Assembly: GCA_036489975.1 (NCBI GenBank)
Contig: DASXES010000088.1
Coordinates: forward strand, 30,829-94,828
Source of the DNA: Roseiarcus sp036489975
GTDB taxonomy: Bacteria > Pseudomonadota > Alphaproteobacteria > Rhizobiales > Beijerinckiaceae
DNA length: 64,000 bases
Direction of reading: 5' to 3'
Below are positions 25,083-35,000 of this stretch, one piece after another (position 1 is the stretch's first letter; each line of letters opens with the position of its first letter). The notes below the pieces were generated by a model. It saw only the letters and a program-made list of their open reading frames with translations, made no database searches and was not told the origin of the DNA. A program made the translations under genes and the position numbers.

Positions 25083-25583
25083 ATGAAGGACCAGCCCCCG
25101 ACGCAAGTCCCCGGCGTTCGAGCCGAAGCGCGGGCGCGGCGCGAAGACCGGCTCGATCGGCGGGAGCGCTGCTTCAACCTGATGATGTCGGGCTATACCC
25201 TGAGCCAGATCGCAAAAATGGTGGAGGCCAGCTCCGCTACGGTGCGCCGCGAAATCGACCGGGCGCTGGCCGAGCGCCGGCTCGACGCGCCCGAGCGCTT
25301 CGCCCGGGTGCAGGTCGCGCGGCTCATGAAGGCGCTGAGGCTCGCCGAGGCCGCGATCGAGCTCGGCGACATGAAGGCGGTTGCGACCTATTTGCGGGTC
25401 GTCGCGGCGCTGGACCGTTATCATGAGGCGGCGGCCGGCCCGCCGCCACGCCTGCCGGCCGAAGCTCCGCCGCTTGCGCTGCCGACACCGCCCAGGGCGC
25501 TGACTTTCGCGCCGCTCCCGGACGAAGAGCCGTCTGTGGCGGATCGAGCCGTGGAAGGCGCGAAGGACGAAGCGACCCGCTGA
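25083..25583 (+). CDS. small helix-turn-helix protein of unknown function
   Basis: 166 residues, starting 8-9 bases after CGGAGAA. The N-terminal third is basic and contains a likely helix-turn-helix: RCFNLMMSGYTLSQIAKMVEASSATVRREIDRALAERR. A helical segment, VARLMKALRLAEAAIELGDMKAVATYLRVVAALDRYHEA, follows. The C-terminus is proline-rich and probably disordered. The pattern resembles sigma-region-4-like or small-terminase-like DNA-binding helices, but no phage genes are near. It probably binds DNA; the target is unknown. Confidence 0.7.
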   Translation: MKDQPPTQVPGVRAEARARREDRLDRRERCFNLMMSGYTLSQIAKMVEASSATVRREIDRALAERRLDAPERFARVQVARLMKALRLAEAAIELGDMKAVATYLRVVAALDRYHEAAAGPPPRLPAEAPPLALPTPPRALTFAPLPDEEPSVADRAVEGAKDEATR

Positions 25584-25642
25584 GGTCGCGAGGGGCGCCT
25601 CAGGATCCGGTCGGCGATGCGTCCACCGGAATTGCAATCCGC

Positions 25643-26560
25643 TTAGTCGAATAGCGGCGCTTCGTCCCGCTGCCGGCCGCCGACGGTCGCCATGTAGCTC
25701 GCCGAGAAAGCGCCGACGAGAAGCGAGATGAAGGCCCAAAGCGCCACATAGACCCCCGTCTTGCGGGCAGCGTCCGCCGCCGCCTTGACCTTGTCCGCCG
25801 CCGCCTGCTTGGCTTTCTTCGCCTGGTCAAAGACATCGGTGACGCGCTTTTCGGCATCCGGCTGGCTCAACCCCGTGCGGCTCGCGACCAGTTGAGCGAG
25901 ATAGGTCTTGTCCGGGGCGGACAGATCGCCGGTGGCGAGCGCGCGGGCCATGATCCGCCCGCCCTCAGCCGTCGCGGCAGCCTGATCGCCCTGAGCCGGC
26001 TTATCGCTGCGCCAAAGCATATCGGAGAAATAGGCCGTTGGGTCGGCCACGCTCGACGCGGCCTGGCTGGCCGCCTGTCCGGTCGCGGCGCCGGCGGCCT
26101 CGCCGACCGCCTCGGTCGCCGCGCTTGCCACGTGAGCGGCGCCGCTCACGGCCGAACTCGCGGCCCAGGCCAGGAGCACGGCGGTGATCACCGCCCCGAC
26201 CGCCCAGACCAAAAGCCCATGCGCGGTGTCGCGGAAAAAAACCTCGTCGGTGTGCACGCGCGCCCAACCGGAGCGCAGTCGCCCGGCGATATATCCGCCA
26301 ACCCCACACGCAAAGAGCTCCACCGCGATGAACCAGGCGGCGGCAAGCACGGTGAATGTGGTCACTGACGGATTATTGTTCGACCACGGCGAAACCGAGA
26401 TCAGGCCAATGCCCGCCCCCAGCGCCACCAGCGCCAGGGAAAACGCGGAAGCGATGAATGCGCCGGCGATCACCGCCGCCCATGACACGCCGGAGGCATG
26501 ATCGGGGGCGACTGTCACCGTCGACAAGGGGGCGCGAGTCTCGAGTGTGAGCTCAGTCAT
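25643..26560 (-). CDS. predicted membrane protein of unknown function
   Basis: 305 residues with four predicted transmembrane helices: GVSWAAVIAGAFIASAFSLALVALGAGIGLI, a segment around TFTVLAAAWFIAVELFACGVGGYIAG, one at GLLVWAVGAVITAVLLAWAAS, and a last one at TGVYVALWAFISLLVGAFSASYMATVGG. Between helices 3 and 4 is a long Ala/Lys-rich helical region (VFDQAKKAKQAAADKVKAAADAARK). Similar proteins are common in Rhizobiales as hypotheticals. The neighbouring upstream gene on this strand encodes a 25-residue membrane peptide, about 70 bases away, so they may form a unit. Function unknown. Confidence 0.75.
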   Translation of the reverse strand: MTELTLETRAPLSTVTVAPDHASGVSWAAVIAGAFIASAFSLALVALGAGIGLISVSPWSNNNPSVTTFTVLAAAWFIAVELFACGVGGYIAGRLRSGWARVHTDEVFFRDTAHGLLVWAVGAVITAVLLAWAASSAVSGAAHVASAATEAVGEAAGAATGQAASQAASSVADPTAYFSDMLWRSDKPAQGDQAAATAEGGRIMARALATGDLSAPDKTYLAQLVASRTGLSQPDAEKRVTDVFDQAKKAKQAAADKVKAAADAARKTGVYVALWAFISLLVGAFSASYMATVGGRQRDEAPLFD

Positions 26561-26632
26561 GGATTTGGACCTCTGCGTTCATAAGACCGATACGACCGGC
26601 CTTCGGGGGCGCGGCCGTCCGGCGGTCGGCTT

Positions 26633-26710
26633 TCAGTGGTAGAGAAGCGCGATCAGGATAATGATCGGGATCGGAACGCCCAGAAGCCAAAGCAGAATCC
26701 CACGGCCCAT
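26633..26710 (-). CDS. 25-residue single-helix membrane peptide
   Basis: The 26-codon frame from ATG 26710 reads MGRGILLWLLGVPIP, then a very hydrophobic IIILIALLYH. A strong GGAGGGAAAA ribosome binding site lies directly before the ATG, which makes it more convincing than the longer in-frame reading from 26995. Likely a one-pass inner-membrane micropeptide; comparable peptides occur as unnamed ORFs in Rhizobiales. Confidence 0.7.
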   Translation of the reverse strand: MGRGILLWLLGVPIPIIILIALLYH

Positions 26711-26798
26711 TTTTCCCTCCTCAACGCGACATTGGCGTGAATATCGAGCCAGCCTAAACACGCCCTCCGCTCGATTTGTTCCGGGAAGACGCACATTT

Positions 26799-26838
26799 AT
26801 TGGGCGCCGCCCGCGGGTATTGGGCGCCGCCCGCAGGG
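26799..26838. repeat. 20-bp tandem duplication
   Basis: Two adjacent copies of TATTGGGCGCCGCCCGC followed by GGG or AGG; the GGGCGCCGCCC core is nearly self-complementary. Confidence 0.85.
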
Positions 26839-27069
26839 CCTCGATGATCCGACCGCAGGATTGGCCGAGGGCGGCGCCAGCCTCGCTCCGGCCGTTCCCG
26901 TCGACGCCTCCGCGACGCCGTCCATCCGGCCTCGCCCCGCCCCCGGCAAACTCTGGCGGCGGCCGTGGTTCGACCGGCGCATTAATTTTTTTCATATTAT
27001 ATCATTTATATCAAAGTATTATATTGATATGGTAATAATTAAGATTAGGATAGGTTCGGTGTGCGGACG

Positions 27070-27140
27070 ATTCGATTCGCGTTGCAGAAAAATAGGCTTA
27101 AGCCTTTGAAATCGCTTCGTCGCGCGCAGAATCGCACACC
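27070..27140 (+). repeat. dispersed ~60-bp repeat, copy B
   Basis: GTTGCAGAAAAATAGGC, TTAAGCCTTTGAAATC, then TCGCGCGCAGAATCGCACACC. Same orientation as copy A and likewise directly after an AT-rich stretch. Confidence 0.85.
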
Positions 27141-27337
27141 TGCTGACAGCCCGGCCAGACCCCATCCTTCGCCTACCTGCGGTCCGCTGGACCGACCCCC
27201 GCGGCCGAACTCAAAGCCTCGTCATAACCCGCTGTCATCAAATGGTTTTGGAAAGGTTCAATCTGACCGACAACCTCATTGACATCGCTGTCCCGGCGCG
27301 GTCGAAATCCTGTCGTCGGCAGGCGGGAGTTTAGGGA

Positions 27338-28933
27338 TTGCGTCCTCTTCACCGTCGATTGGCTCTCAGCCGCCGGACTGCGATCCGAAGCGCCTCCGCT
27401 CTGGCGATGGCTGGCATCGCCGGCGCCGCCTTCGCCGGCCCGGCCCCGCCTTCAGGCCCCGGGCCTTCGGACCCGTCTCAGCCAACGCCGGCCCTCGCCG
27501 GGCCACTCCCGCCGGGCCTCGCGAATCTACCCGGTCCCTCGACACTCGCCCTACCCCGGCTCGGGGAGCCGCAGTTTCGGGCCGACGCCTCGGCGCCTTC
27601 GAAGCCGGCCGCCGGGCCATGGGGGCAGCTCAGCGGCGACTGGCAGAATCAAAACCTGCTTGGCGACATGGGAGGGCTTCGGCCCGCGCTCGCCAATTAC
27701 GGCGTCACGCTCGGCGTTCTCGAGAACGTCGAGACCTTCGGCAATCTCTCGGGGGGCGTCAGACAGGGTTTCGAAGCGAACGGCCTCACCACCGTGACGC
27801 TACAAATGGACACGGAAAAGGCATTCGGGCTGAAGGGCGGCACGCTCAATGCGAGCGGCCTCCAGTATTGGGGCGGAAACCTGACCGCCGACAATCTCAT
27901 GGTCCTCCAGACCCTGACCGACATCGAGGCGCCGGTCGGCGTCCGGCTTTGGGAGCTCTGGTATCAGCAGAAATTCACCGACAAATTCGACATCAAGATC
28001 GGCGAGCAGAGCCTCGACGAGGAATTCACCATTGCGCCGACCGCGAACGCCTTTTTCGTCAGCGCGGCGTCAGGCTGGCCGGGGGTTCCGACGATCGATC
28101 TGCCCGGCGGCGGCCCCGCTTATCCGCTCGCGGGCTTAGGGGTTCGCGGCCGCGCGCAGCTCACGGACAGCGTCACCCTGCTCGCCGGCGTCTTCAACGG
28201 CAGCCCCATCCCGCGCAATTCTCCCAACGCGCCTCAAAGCAATCCGTACGGGGTGAGCTTCCCTCTCGACACCGGGACTCTGGCGATCGCCGAATTGCAA
28301 TATGCGTATGGCTCAAGCGCGCCCGGAAAGCCGAGCCCCGGCGGCCCGCTGCCGGGCGTCTACAAGATCGGCGCCTGGTGGGACAGCTACAAATTCGACG
28401 ATCAGCAATACGACACGATGGGAGCGCCTCTCGCCAGTCCCTCGAGCAACGGCGCGCCGGCCGCGCATCACGGCGACTTTTCCCTATATGGCGTCATGGA
28501 CCAGATGGTCTGGCGTTCGAAGGACAATTCCAGCCGCAGCGTGAATGTCTTCCTCCGCCCGATGTTCACGCCCTACCCGGATCGCAACCTGGTCAGCGCC
28601 AGCATCAACGCAGGCTTCGCCCTGAAAGCTCCGGCGCCCGGACGCGACAACGACATCTTCGGCGTCGAAATGGGGACCGTGTGGGCGAGCGGCGGCGCGG
28701 CCGGCTTCGACCGGCAGATGCAGGCCCTCCAGCCGTCCGTCTATACGCCGATACGTTCGAACGAGACCTTCATCGAGGCGAGCTACCAGTTTCAGGCCCT
28801 GCCCTCGTGGGTCATTCAGCCGGACGTCCAGTATTTCATCAATCCCGGCATGGGGCTGGCCAACCCGAACGATCCGGCGCAGCGGATCAAGAACGAATTG
28901 GTGGTCGGGCTGCGGACGAACCTTACGTTCTAA
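27338..28933 (+). CDS. OprB-family carbohydrate-selective porin
   Basis: 531 residues from TTG 27338, preceded by GGGAG about 8 bases upstream. This start gives an Arg-rich n-region and a hydrophobic core (RSASALAMAGIAGAAFA), a good signal peptide. A Pro-rich linker of about 50 residues precedes the barrel, which shows GVTLGVLENVETFGNLSGG, GGTLNASGLQYWGGNLTADNL and WELWYQQKFTDKFDIKIGEQSLDEEF, as in OprB porins. The C-terminus ends in LVVGLRTNLTF with a terminal Phe. OprB proteins pass glucose and other sugars through the outer membrane. Its neighbours do not suggest a specific sugar. A methyltransferase gene converges on it, 25 bases away. Confidence 0.88.
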   Translation: MRPLHRRLALSRRTAIRSASALAMAGIAGAAFAGPAPPSGPGPSDPSQPTPALAGPLPPGLANLPGPSTLALPRLGEPQFRADASAPSKPAAGPWGQLSGDWQNQNLLGDMGGLRPALANYGVTLGVLENVETFGNLSGGVRQGFEANGLTTVTLQMDTEKAFGLKGGTLNASGLQYWGGNLTADNLMVLQTLTDIEAPVGVRLWELWYQQKFTDKFDIKIGEQSLDEEFTIAPTANAFFVSAASGWPGVPTIDLPGGGPAYPLAGLGVRGRAQLTDSVTLLAGVFNGSPIPRNSPNAPQSNPYGVSFPLDTGTLAIAELQYAYGSSAPGKPSPGGPLPGVYKIGAWWDSYKFDDQQYDTMGAPLASPSSNGAPAAHHGDFSLYGVMDQMVWRSKDNSSRSVNVFLRPMFTPYPDRNLVSASINAGFALKAPAPGRDNDIFGVEMGTVWASGGAAGFDRQMQALQPSVYTPIRSNETFIEASYQFQALPSWVIQPDVQYFINPGMGLANPNDPAQRIKNELVVGLRTNLTF

Positions 28934-28958
28934 GGGACTCGCGAGCTTCCGAAGCGAT

Positions 28959-29780
28959 TCACGACGTCCGGGCCCAGGCGCCAACCAAGCGGGGCCAGTA
29001 GGCTAAGGATTCCCCCTTTTCTATCCCCTCATCGCGCAATCTGTCGGCTAGCGTGTCGACATCCACTTCCTTCGCCGTCGCGATTTTTGACCGCTCCAGC
29101 ACCGGCAACAGGCTCCGGGCCAAGCCCGCGAGTATGGCGTGCACGTCAGGATCGACCCAACTCGTTATCTTTTGTCCGGCAATCATTTCTGGGCGTGGAA
29201 GTCCGGCGTTGATAAATATGTCCGGCAGCTTTGGTCCCATTTCCCTCTCGGCGCCAGAGGCGCCGAACGCGTCATAGGCCCAAGTCAGCACGCGAGTCAT
29301 GAGCGCCGGTGAACCTGGTGGAATAAACGTGGACATGTCCATCTCTTGAAACGCCACGAGTCCGCCAGGATGCAAATACGACGATAAGTGTCTAAGGGTC
29401 TTCGAAGGGTCCGGCAGATAGAGCAGGACAAGCCTGCCTATGATCGCATCGAACACGTTATCGGTCGCGAAAGTCGAGATATCCGCCGCGATAAAGGTTA
29501 CATTTTCGATTCCCAAACTCATCGCTCGACGGCGCGCGGATTGGATCGACTCTTCCGCTCGATCGATTCCAATCACCGAACCGCTTGAACCGACCAATCG
29601 AGCGGCCAGCAGCGAGACATCGCCAATGCCGCAGCCGACATCAAGGACATGCATGCCGTCGCCAATCCCGGCGTGACGCAAAACGTCTTCGGTGAGACGT
29701 TCGTACAACCTCCCCTGCAGGGCGAGCCTGCGTTCCTCTTCAGCCGAATACCCCAGCGCATAGCTGCTTGCCGCGCTCAC
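28959..29780 (-). CDS. class I SAM-dependent methyltransferase
   Basis: 273 residues from GTG 29780, with GAGGA 6 bases before it. SAM-binding motif I is VLDVGCGIGDVSLLAARLVG (about 46-65), then GIDRAEESIQSA and FDAIIGRLVLLYLPDP (motif IV region), and LHPGGLVAFQEMD. The fold is of the UbiE/Methyltransf_11-25 group. The substrate is not evident: the C-terminal half (TWAYDAFGASGAEREMGPKLPDIF) resembles methyltransferases of unknown small-molecule substrate. No biosynthetic neighbours are seen. Confidence 0.85.
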   Translation of the reverse strand: MSAASSYALGYSAEEERRLALQGRLYERLTEDVLRHAGIGDGMHVLDVGCGIGDVSLLAARLVGSSGSVIGIDRAEESIQSARRRAMSLGIENVTFIAADISTFATDNVFDAIIGRLVLLYLPDPSKTLRHLSSYLHPGGLVAFQEMDMSTFIPPGSPALMTRVLTWAYDAFGASGAEREMGPKLPDIFINAGLPRPEMIAGQKITSWVDPDVHAILAGLARSLLPVLERSKIATAKEVDVDTLADRLRDEGIEKGESLAYWPRLVGAWARTS

Positions 29781-29868
29781 TTGAAGTCCTCGCGACAGAC
29801 GCCACGAGGCAAAGCCTAGCGGGCTCCCGGCTCGGGCGCGAGGGTAGAAACCCCTAGATCCCGCGAAT

Positions 29869-30906
29869 TCAGCTCACGCCAAGCTTGCGCTGCAAACTCG
29901 TGGATGAGGTGGTGTACTGGAAGGTTAGTTTCTTGTCCGGATAGACATAATGATGGGCGCGCTGGGCGGCGAGCGTAGCCTCGTGGAAGCCGGACAGGAT
30001 CAGTTTGAGCTTGCCCGGATAGGTGTTGATGTCGCCGATGGCGAAAATGCCGGGAACGCTGGTTTCGAACCTCGCCGTGTCGACGGGGATCAGATTCTCG
30101 TTGAGGTTGATCCCCCAATTGGCGATCGGCCCGAGCTTCATCGTGAGCCCGAAGAACGGCAGCATGTCGTCGCAGGGGTGATCGTAAACCTCGCCGTTCT
30201 CGCGGCGGATGATGAGCGCCGAAAGCTGGCCGTTATCGCCCTTGACGCCTGTCACCTGCCCGAGCACGAACTCCATGTCGCCCGAATTGACCAGCTCGCG
30301 CATGGCGTTGACCGAGTGAGGGGCGGCCCGGAACGCATCGCGGCGATGCACCAGGGTGATGCGGTCGGCGACCGGATGCAGGTTGATCGCCCAGTCGAGC
30401 GCCGAATCGCCCCCGCCGACGATCACCACGCGGCGGCCCCGGAAATGCTCCATCTTGCGGACGGAATAGAAGACGCTCTTGCTTTCGTAAGCCTCGAGGC
30501 CCGGGATCGGCGGCCTTTTCGGCTGGAACGACCCGCCCCCGGCGGCGACGAACACGGATTTGGCTTCGATCGTCTTGTCGTTGTCGGTCGCGATTCGGAA
30601 CAAGGGCTGCTCGGGCGTCCCAAGGACCTCCATCCGCTCGACCATCTCGCCGAGGTGAAACTTCGGTCCGAACGGGTGGATCTGCTTCATCAGGTTGTCG
30701 ACAAGCTCTTGTCCATTGACCACCGGAAAGCCCGGGATGTCGTAGATCGGTTTTTCAGGATAGAGCTCGGCGCATTGGCCGCCCGCCTTCGGCAGAATGT
30801 CGATCAGCTGCGCTTTCATGTCGAGCAGGCCGAGTTCGAAAACGCCGAACAGGCCGATCGGGCCGGCGCCAATGATCGCGACGTCGGTGGTTAGCGATTC
30901 GCTCAT
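29869..30906 (-). CDS. ferredoxin-NADP+ reductase, thioredoxin-reductase-like type
   Basis: 345 residues. FAD-binding VAIIGAGPIGLFGVFELGLLDM, then DILPKAGGQCAELYPEKPIYDIPGFP, NADP-binding VVIVGGGDSALDWAINL with LVHRRDAFRA, and the FAD-contacting GIFAIGDINTYPGKLKLILSGFHEATLAA. The redox CxxC of thioredoxin reductase is absent, and the C-terminal extension (KLTFQYTTSSTSLQRKLGVS) is typical of TrxR-like FNRs. It transfers electrons between NADPH and ferredoxin or flavodoxin in the cytosol. The ferredoxin gene ends 16 bases upstream, so the pair probably works as a unit. Confidence 0.93.
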   Translation of the reverse strand: MSESLTTDVAIIGAGPIGLFGVFELGLLDMKAQLIDILPKAGGQCAELYPEKPIYDIPGFPVVNGQELVDNLMKQIHPFGPKFHLGEMVERMEVLGTPEQPLFRIATDNDKTIEAKSVFVAAGGGSFQPKRPPIPGLEAYESKSVFYSVRKMEHFRGRRVVIVGGGDSALDWAINLHPVADRITLVHRRDAFRAAPHSVNAMRELVNSGDMEFVLGQVTGVKGDNGQLSALIIRRENGEVYDHPCDDMLPFFGLTMKLGPIANWGINLNENLIPVDTARFETSVPGIFAIGDINTYPGKLKLILSGFHEATLAAQRAHHYVYPDKKLTFQYTTSSTSLQRKLGVS

Positions 30907-30922
30907 GCCGATTCCTTTGTTC

Positions 30923-31243
30923 TTATCCTTGTTTCGCCGGCGTGGTCACGGTGAGGCCGTCCAGCTGATCGGTGACCTTGATCTGGCAGGAGAGCCTTGA
31001 GTTGGGACGCACCTCGAAGGCGAAATCGAGCATGTCCTCCTCCATCTGGGAGGCCTTGCCGGTCTTTTCCGTCCACTCTTCCGCGACATAGACGTGGCAG
31101 GTGGCGCAAGCGCAGGCGCCGCCGCACTCGGCTTCAATGCCGGGGATGGAATTGCGCAGCGCCGTCTCCATGACCGTCGCGCCGACCTGCGCCTCGACTG
31201 AGCGCGACTGTCCGGACGCGTCAATGAAAGTCAGTTTGGGCAT
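30923..31243 (-). CDS. [2Fe-2S] ferredoxin, adrenodoxin/putidaredoxin type
   Basis: 106 residues from ATG 31243, with GAGGA about 11 bases upstream. The cluster ligands are in ECGGACACATCHVYV plus a later Cys in NSRLSCQIKV, giving the C-x5-C-x2-C pattern of vertebrate-type ferredoxins (adrenodoxin, putidaredoxin, FdxB). These pass electrons to P450s or iron-sulphur assembly enzymes. Directly upstream of the FNR and presumably co-transcribed. No P450 is in the window, so the electron acceptor is unknown. Confidence 0.93.
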   Translation of the reverse strand: MPKLTFIDASGQSRSVEAQVGATVMETALRNSIPGIEAECGGACACATCHVYVAEEWTEKTGKASQMEEDMLDFAFEVRPNSRLSCQIKVTDQLDGLTVTTPAKQG

Positions 31244-31461
31244 CGAAGCGGATTTTCCTCGGGGAGAACGGCTGTTCGCGCCGTCACATGCACACCGGCC
31301 CAAGCCGGTCGGGCGCCTTCATAAAGGAAGCGCAGCGGCAAGCAAGCGGCGCCGCGCCAAAAGGCCATTCAGCCGGGCATCTTTGTGGCGGGGCGAGCCT
31401 AGCTGGCCGCGGCGGGACCAATCCCAGGCCCCGCGACGTCCTTCCCGGCCAGGTTTGCCGG

Positions 31462-31824
31462 CTAGGTTTGAATACGATCGATTTCGGCGAGGGCCTCGGC
31501 GAGCGCCGACACGAGCGCCGCGGTCGCGTGCGCTTCCGCCGAGCGCTGGTCGCCGCCAGCGGAGGCCAATTCCTCGAGGCGCGCGGCTGCCTTGGCGACC
31601 CGCCCGGCCCCAATCGCCAGCGCCGAGCCGAGGAGGCGGTGAGCAATTCTCGCCTTGGATCCCGATGACAAGGGCGGCGAATCGGATAACTCCCCCGTCG
31701 ACGCCCGCGCTTGCAGCCGGAACAGTCCGAGCAGTTCGGCCTCAAGCTCGTGATCGCCGAGGCACTGGCGGGCCAGATGAACCAGGTCGAGAGGTGGATC
31801 GAAGTCGGCCGAGCTGTCAAACAT
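31462..31824 (-). CDS. Hpt-domain phosphotransfer protein
   Basis: 120 residues from ATG 31824. The single four-helix Hpt domain carries the phospho-acceptor in ARIAHRLLGSALAIGAGRVAKAA (His62), with a small Gly three residues later as usual. Hpt proteins relay phosphate between a hybrid histidine kinase and a response regulator. None is encoded nearby. It is divergent from the GPR homologue about 260 bases away, so linkage to cell-cycle or polarity signalling is possible; that is inference. Confidence 0.8.
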   Translation of the reverse strand: MFDSSADFDPPLDLVHLARQCLGDHELEAELLGLFRLQARASTGELSDSPPLSSGSKARIAHRLLGSALAIGAGRVAKAAARLEELASAGGDQRSAEAHATAALVSALAEALAEIDRIQT

Positions 31825-32084
31825 GGACCGGTCCGTTTGCCCTCGAAGGCCAGCGCTTGGGGCGCGCGGGCGCCTTAATCGGCTGAACACTATGAAAAAA
31901 CATGGTAACCGAACCGTTAACGACGTTTGCAAGTTGCCCGGGCCACGTGGTTTTCATCCTTAAGGCTCGGCGGTAGACTGCAACGTGGTTAATACGAGCC
32001 GTTTGGGTCGGCTGGGGCAAGCAGCGGGAAACGCTCGGCGCACGCGCCGGTCATTTCAACGATCGGCGCGGATGGAGTGAGGCG

Positions 32085-35000
32085 ATGGCAAAACAAAATC
32101 CGGCGACGGATCCGGTTTCGGCGGCGATGTCGGCGATCGAGAGCGCCTTGAACCTGACGGACGAGGATGAGGCCATGCTGGCCTCGGACGACAACGTCTC
32201 TTCGTCCCAGCTCATTCCCGCCAGGGCGACGACGGCTGCGCCGGTTCTGAAACCGAGCCCGCTCGCCGGCGACTCGCCGACGCTCCTTCGCCCCGGCCCG
32301 TCTCTGCAGGGCGCTCCGGACAGCGAGCCCAAACCAGCGATTTCCGCGGCGACACCCGCGAACGACGACCGTGAGAACGTCGGCGCGGTCTTGCAAGCGA
32401 TGAATGCGCGTCCAGCGAGCCGGACGCCGTTCATACTCGCCCTGATTGCCTCGCTCCTTTGGGCGGGTATCTGTGGACTCTACGCCTATGTGTCCGTGTG
32501 GCCCTCGGCTTCGAGGCGACCCCTCGAGATGCTCCTGCGGCCCGAAACGCCGCTATTTTTACTGGCGGCCCTGGCGCCAATCATCTTCATGTTCGCCTTT
32601 GCCGCGCTCTCCCGGCGGCTGCGGGAGTTGCGACAATCGGCGCGCGCGATCTCCCAGGTGGCGGTGCGCCTAGCCGAACCCGAGACGATGGCGGGCGATC
32701 ACGTCGCGAACCTCTCGCAGGCCATCCGTCGCGAGCTTACGTCGATGGGAGACGGCGTCGAGCGTGCGCTTTCCCGCGCCGCGGAGCTCGAGACCCGCGT
32801 GCGATCTGAGGTTTCGACGCTCGAGCGATCCTATTCCGACAACGAGCGCAAGATCCGCCTGCTCATCGCTGAAATGGCCGATCAGCGCGAATCGATCGTG
32901 ACCAGCGGGACGCGGGTTCGCGACGCCATAGCCACGGCTCACGACAGCATCACGGCGGACCTCGACGTGGCTGGCGGCAATCTGAGCGAGCGCCTCGCCG
33001 AAGTCGGCCAGAAGCTGAACGCTTCCCTCGGGACGGCGTCGGATGACATCACCGCGGCGATGGACCGCACCGGCTCTGCGACACTCGAGCGCATCGTCGC
33101 CGAAAGCGCCCGGATGAGCGTATCGATCGCCGCGGTCGGCGAAACCTTGGCCGAACGCCTTGCCAACACCAGCCAAAAGGCCGCCGGCGAGATCCTGGCG
33201 CGCGTCGGGGAAGTCGACAATCGTTTCAAGTCGGTCGGCGACAGCCTGCTGTCCCGCCTGGAGGAACGGAGCGACAATCTGATCGGACGCATCCAGACCT
33301 CGCAGGATTCCGTCGTCGAGGCGATCGAGTCGCATGGCGACCGGGTGGCGACGCGTCTTTCGGACGCAGCCGAATTCGCGCGCAGCGCCGTTGGCGCCCA
33401 TGCCGACGATGTGGTCGGACGAATCAGCGGCAGCAGTGCGCGGGCTGTGGAGGCGATCCGGGGACATGGAGACACGATCGCCGATCAACTTGCCGAGGCG
33501 TCGCTGGCGCTGTCAGGCGCTTTTGGCGCCCACAGCGACGACGTCGTCGGCCGTATCAACGCCAGCAGCGCCGAGGTCCTCGAAGCCATTCGCTTCCACG
33601 GCGACTCGGTCGCTGTCCGCCTGTCGGAATCCGCCGCTTCAGCGAGCGACGCCGTCGGCGCCCATGCGGACACCGTCGTGAGCCGAGTTTCCGCCAGCAG
33701 CGCCGAGGCGGCGCAGACGCTGCGAACCCACGGCGAGATCGTCGCGACGCGCCTTTCCGAGGCCGCCGAAACCGTCAACGCGCACGGAGAATCCGTCGCC
33801 GCTCAACTCGCCGGAGCGTCGGCCGTGATGGGTGGCGCCGTCGCCGCCTACGCGGACGAGGTGGTCGGTCGCGTGAGCGCGAGCGGGGAGCAAACCGTCC
33901 AGGCGATCCGCGCCCAGGGAGAATTGGTCGCCGACCAACTCTCGCGCACGTCGGAGGCGACGCGCGGCGCCGTCTCCGATTACACGGACGAGGTCGTCAC
34001 TCGGGTCGGCGCAAGTAGCGAACAGGCCGTCGAGGCGATCCGCTTCCATGGCGAGGCGATCGTCGACCGACTTTCCGAGACCTCCGCGGCGGCGCGCGGC
34101 GCCGTCACCGAGTACGCGGACGAAATCGTCGCTCGGGTCAGCGCAAGCGGTGAACAGGCTGTCGAGGCGATCCGCTTCCATGGCGACACGATCGCCAATC
34201 GCCTTTCCCAAACCTCGGGGGCGGCGCGCAGCGCCGTCGCCGAGTATGCGGACGAGGTCGTCGCGCGCGTCAGCGCAAGCGGCGAACAGGCTGCCGAGGC
34301 GATCCGCTTCCATGGCGATTCCATCTCCGGCCGGCTCTCTCAGGCCTCAGAGGCGACGCGCAGCACCGTCGCCGAATATGCGGATGACGTCGTCGCGCGC
34401 GTCAGCGCAAGCGGCGAACAGGCTGTCGAGGCGATCCGCTTCCACGGCGATTCCATTGCCGATCGGCTCGCTGAGACCTCACAGGCGACGCGCGGCGCCG
34501 TCGACGAGCACACGGACGCCGTGGTCGCTCGCATCGGCGCCAGCGGCGAACAGGCCGCTCAGGCGATCCGTCTCCATGGCGACTCCATCGCCGATCAACT
34601 CGCCGGAGCCTCGGCGGCGGCCCGAAACGCGGTCGACGCGTATTCAGAGGAATTCGTCAGCCGGGTCAACGCGAGCAGCGCGCAGGCCGTCGACGCGATC
34701 CGCGCCCAAGGCGACTCGGTCGCCGATCAGTTCGGCCTAACCACCGATGCGGTCGCCCACGACTTTAGCGCCCGGTCTGATTCGCTGATCGAGCGGCTCG
34801 AGAGCGGCGGCGCGCGGCTCTCCGACACGATCGTTGTCCATGGCGACGACCTGGTCGGGCGCCTGAGGGACACCGCCGACCGTCTGCACGACACCGTCGT
34901 GGTGCGTGGCCAGGTTCTTGAAGATAGGCTCACCGGGTCGAGCGAGCGACTGAGCGCGCTCATTCGGGACCGCGCGGAAGACGCAGCCGCTATCCTCGAC

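Larger units (their letters stand above)
26711..27337. other. intergenic region with tandem 20-bp duplication, AT-rich patch and repeat copy B
   Basis: 627 bases without a convincing gene. 26799-26838 is a tandem pair of a 20-base unit (TATTGGGCGCCGCCCGC core). 26985-27060 is AT-rich. 27070-27140 is the dispersed repeat. The remainder presumably holds the promoter of the OprB-like gene. Confidence 0.6.

Noticed and set aside
25083..25583. Phage terminase small subunit
   Set aside because: The helix pattern is suggestive, but no large terminase, portal or capsid gene is nearby, so only a DNA-binding protein is claimed.
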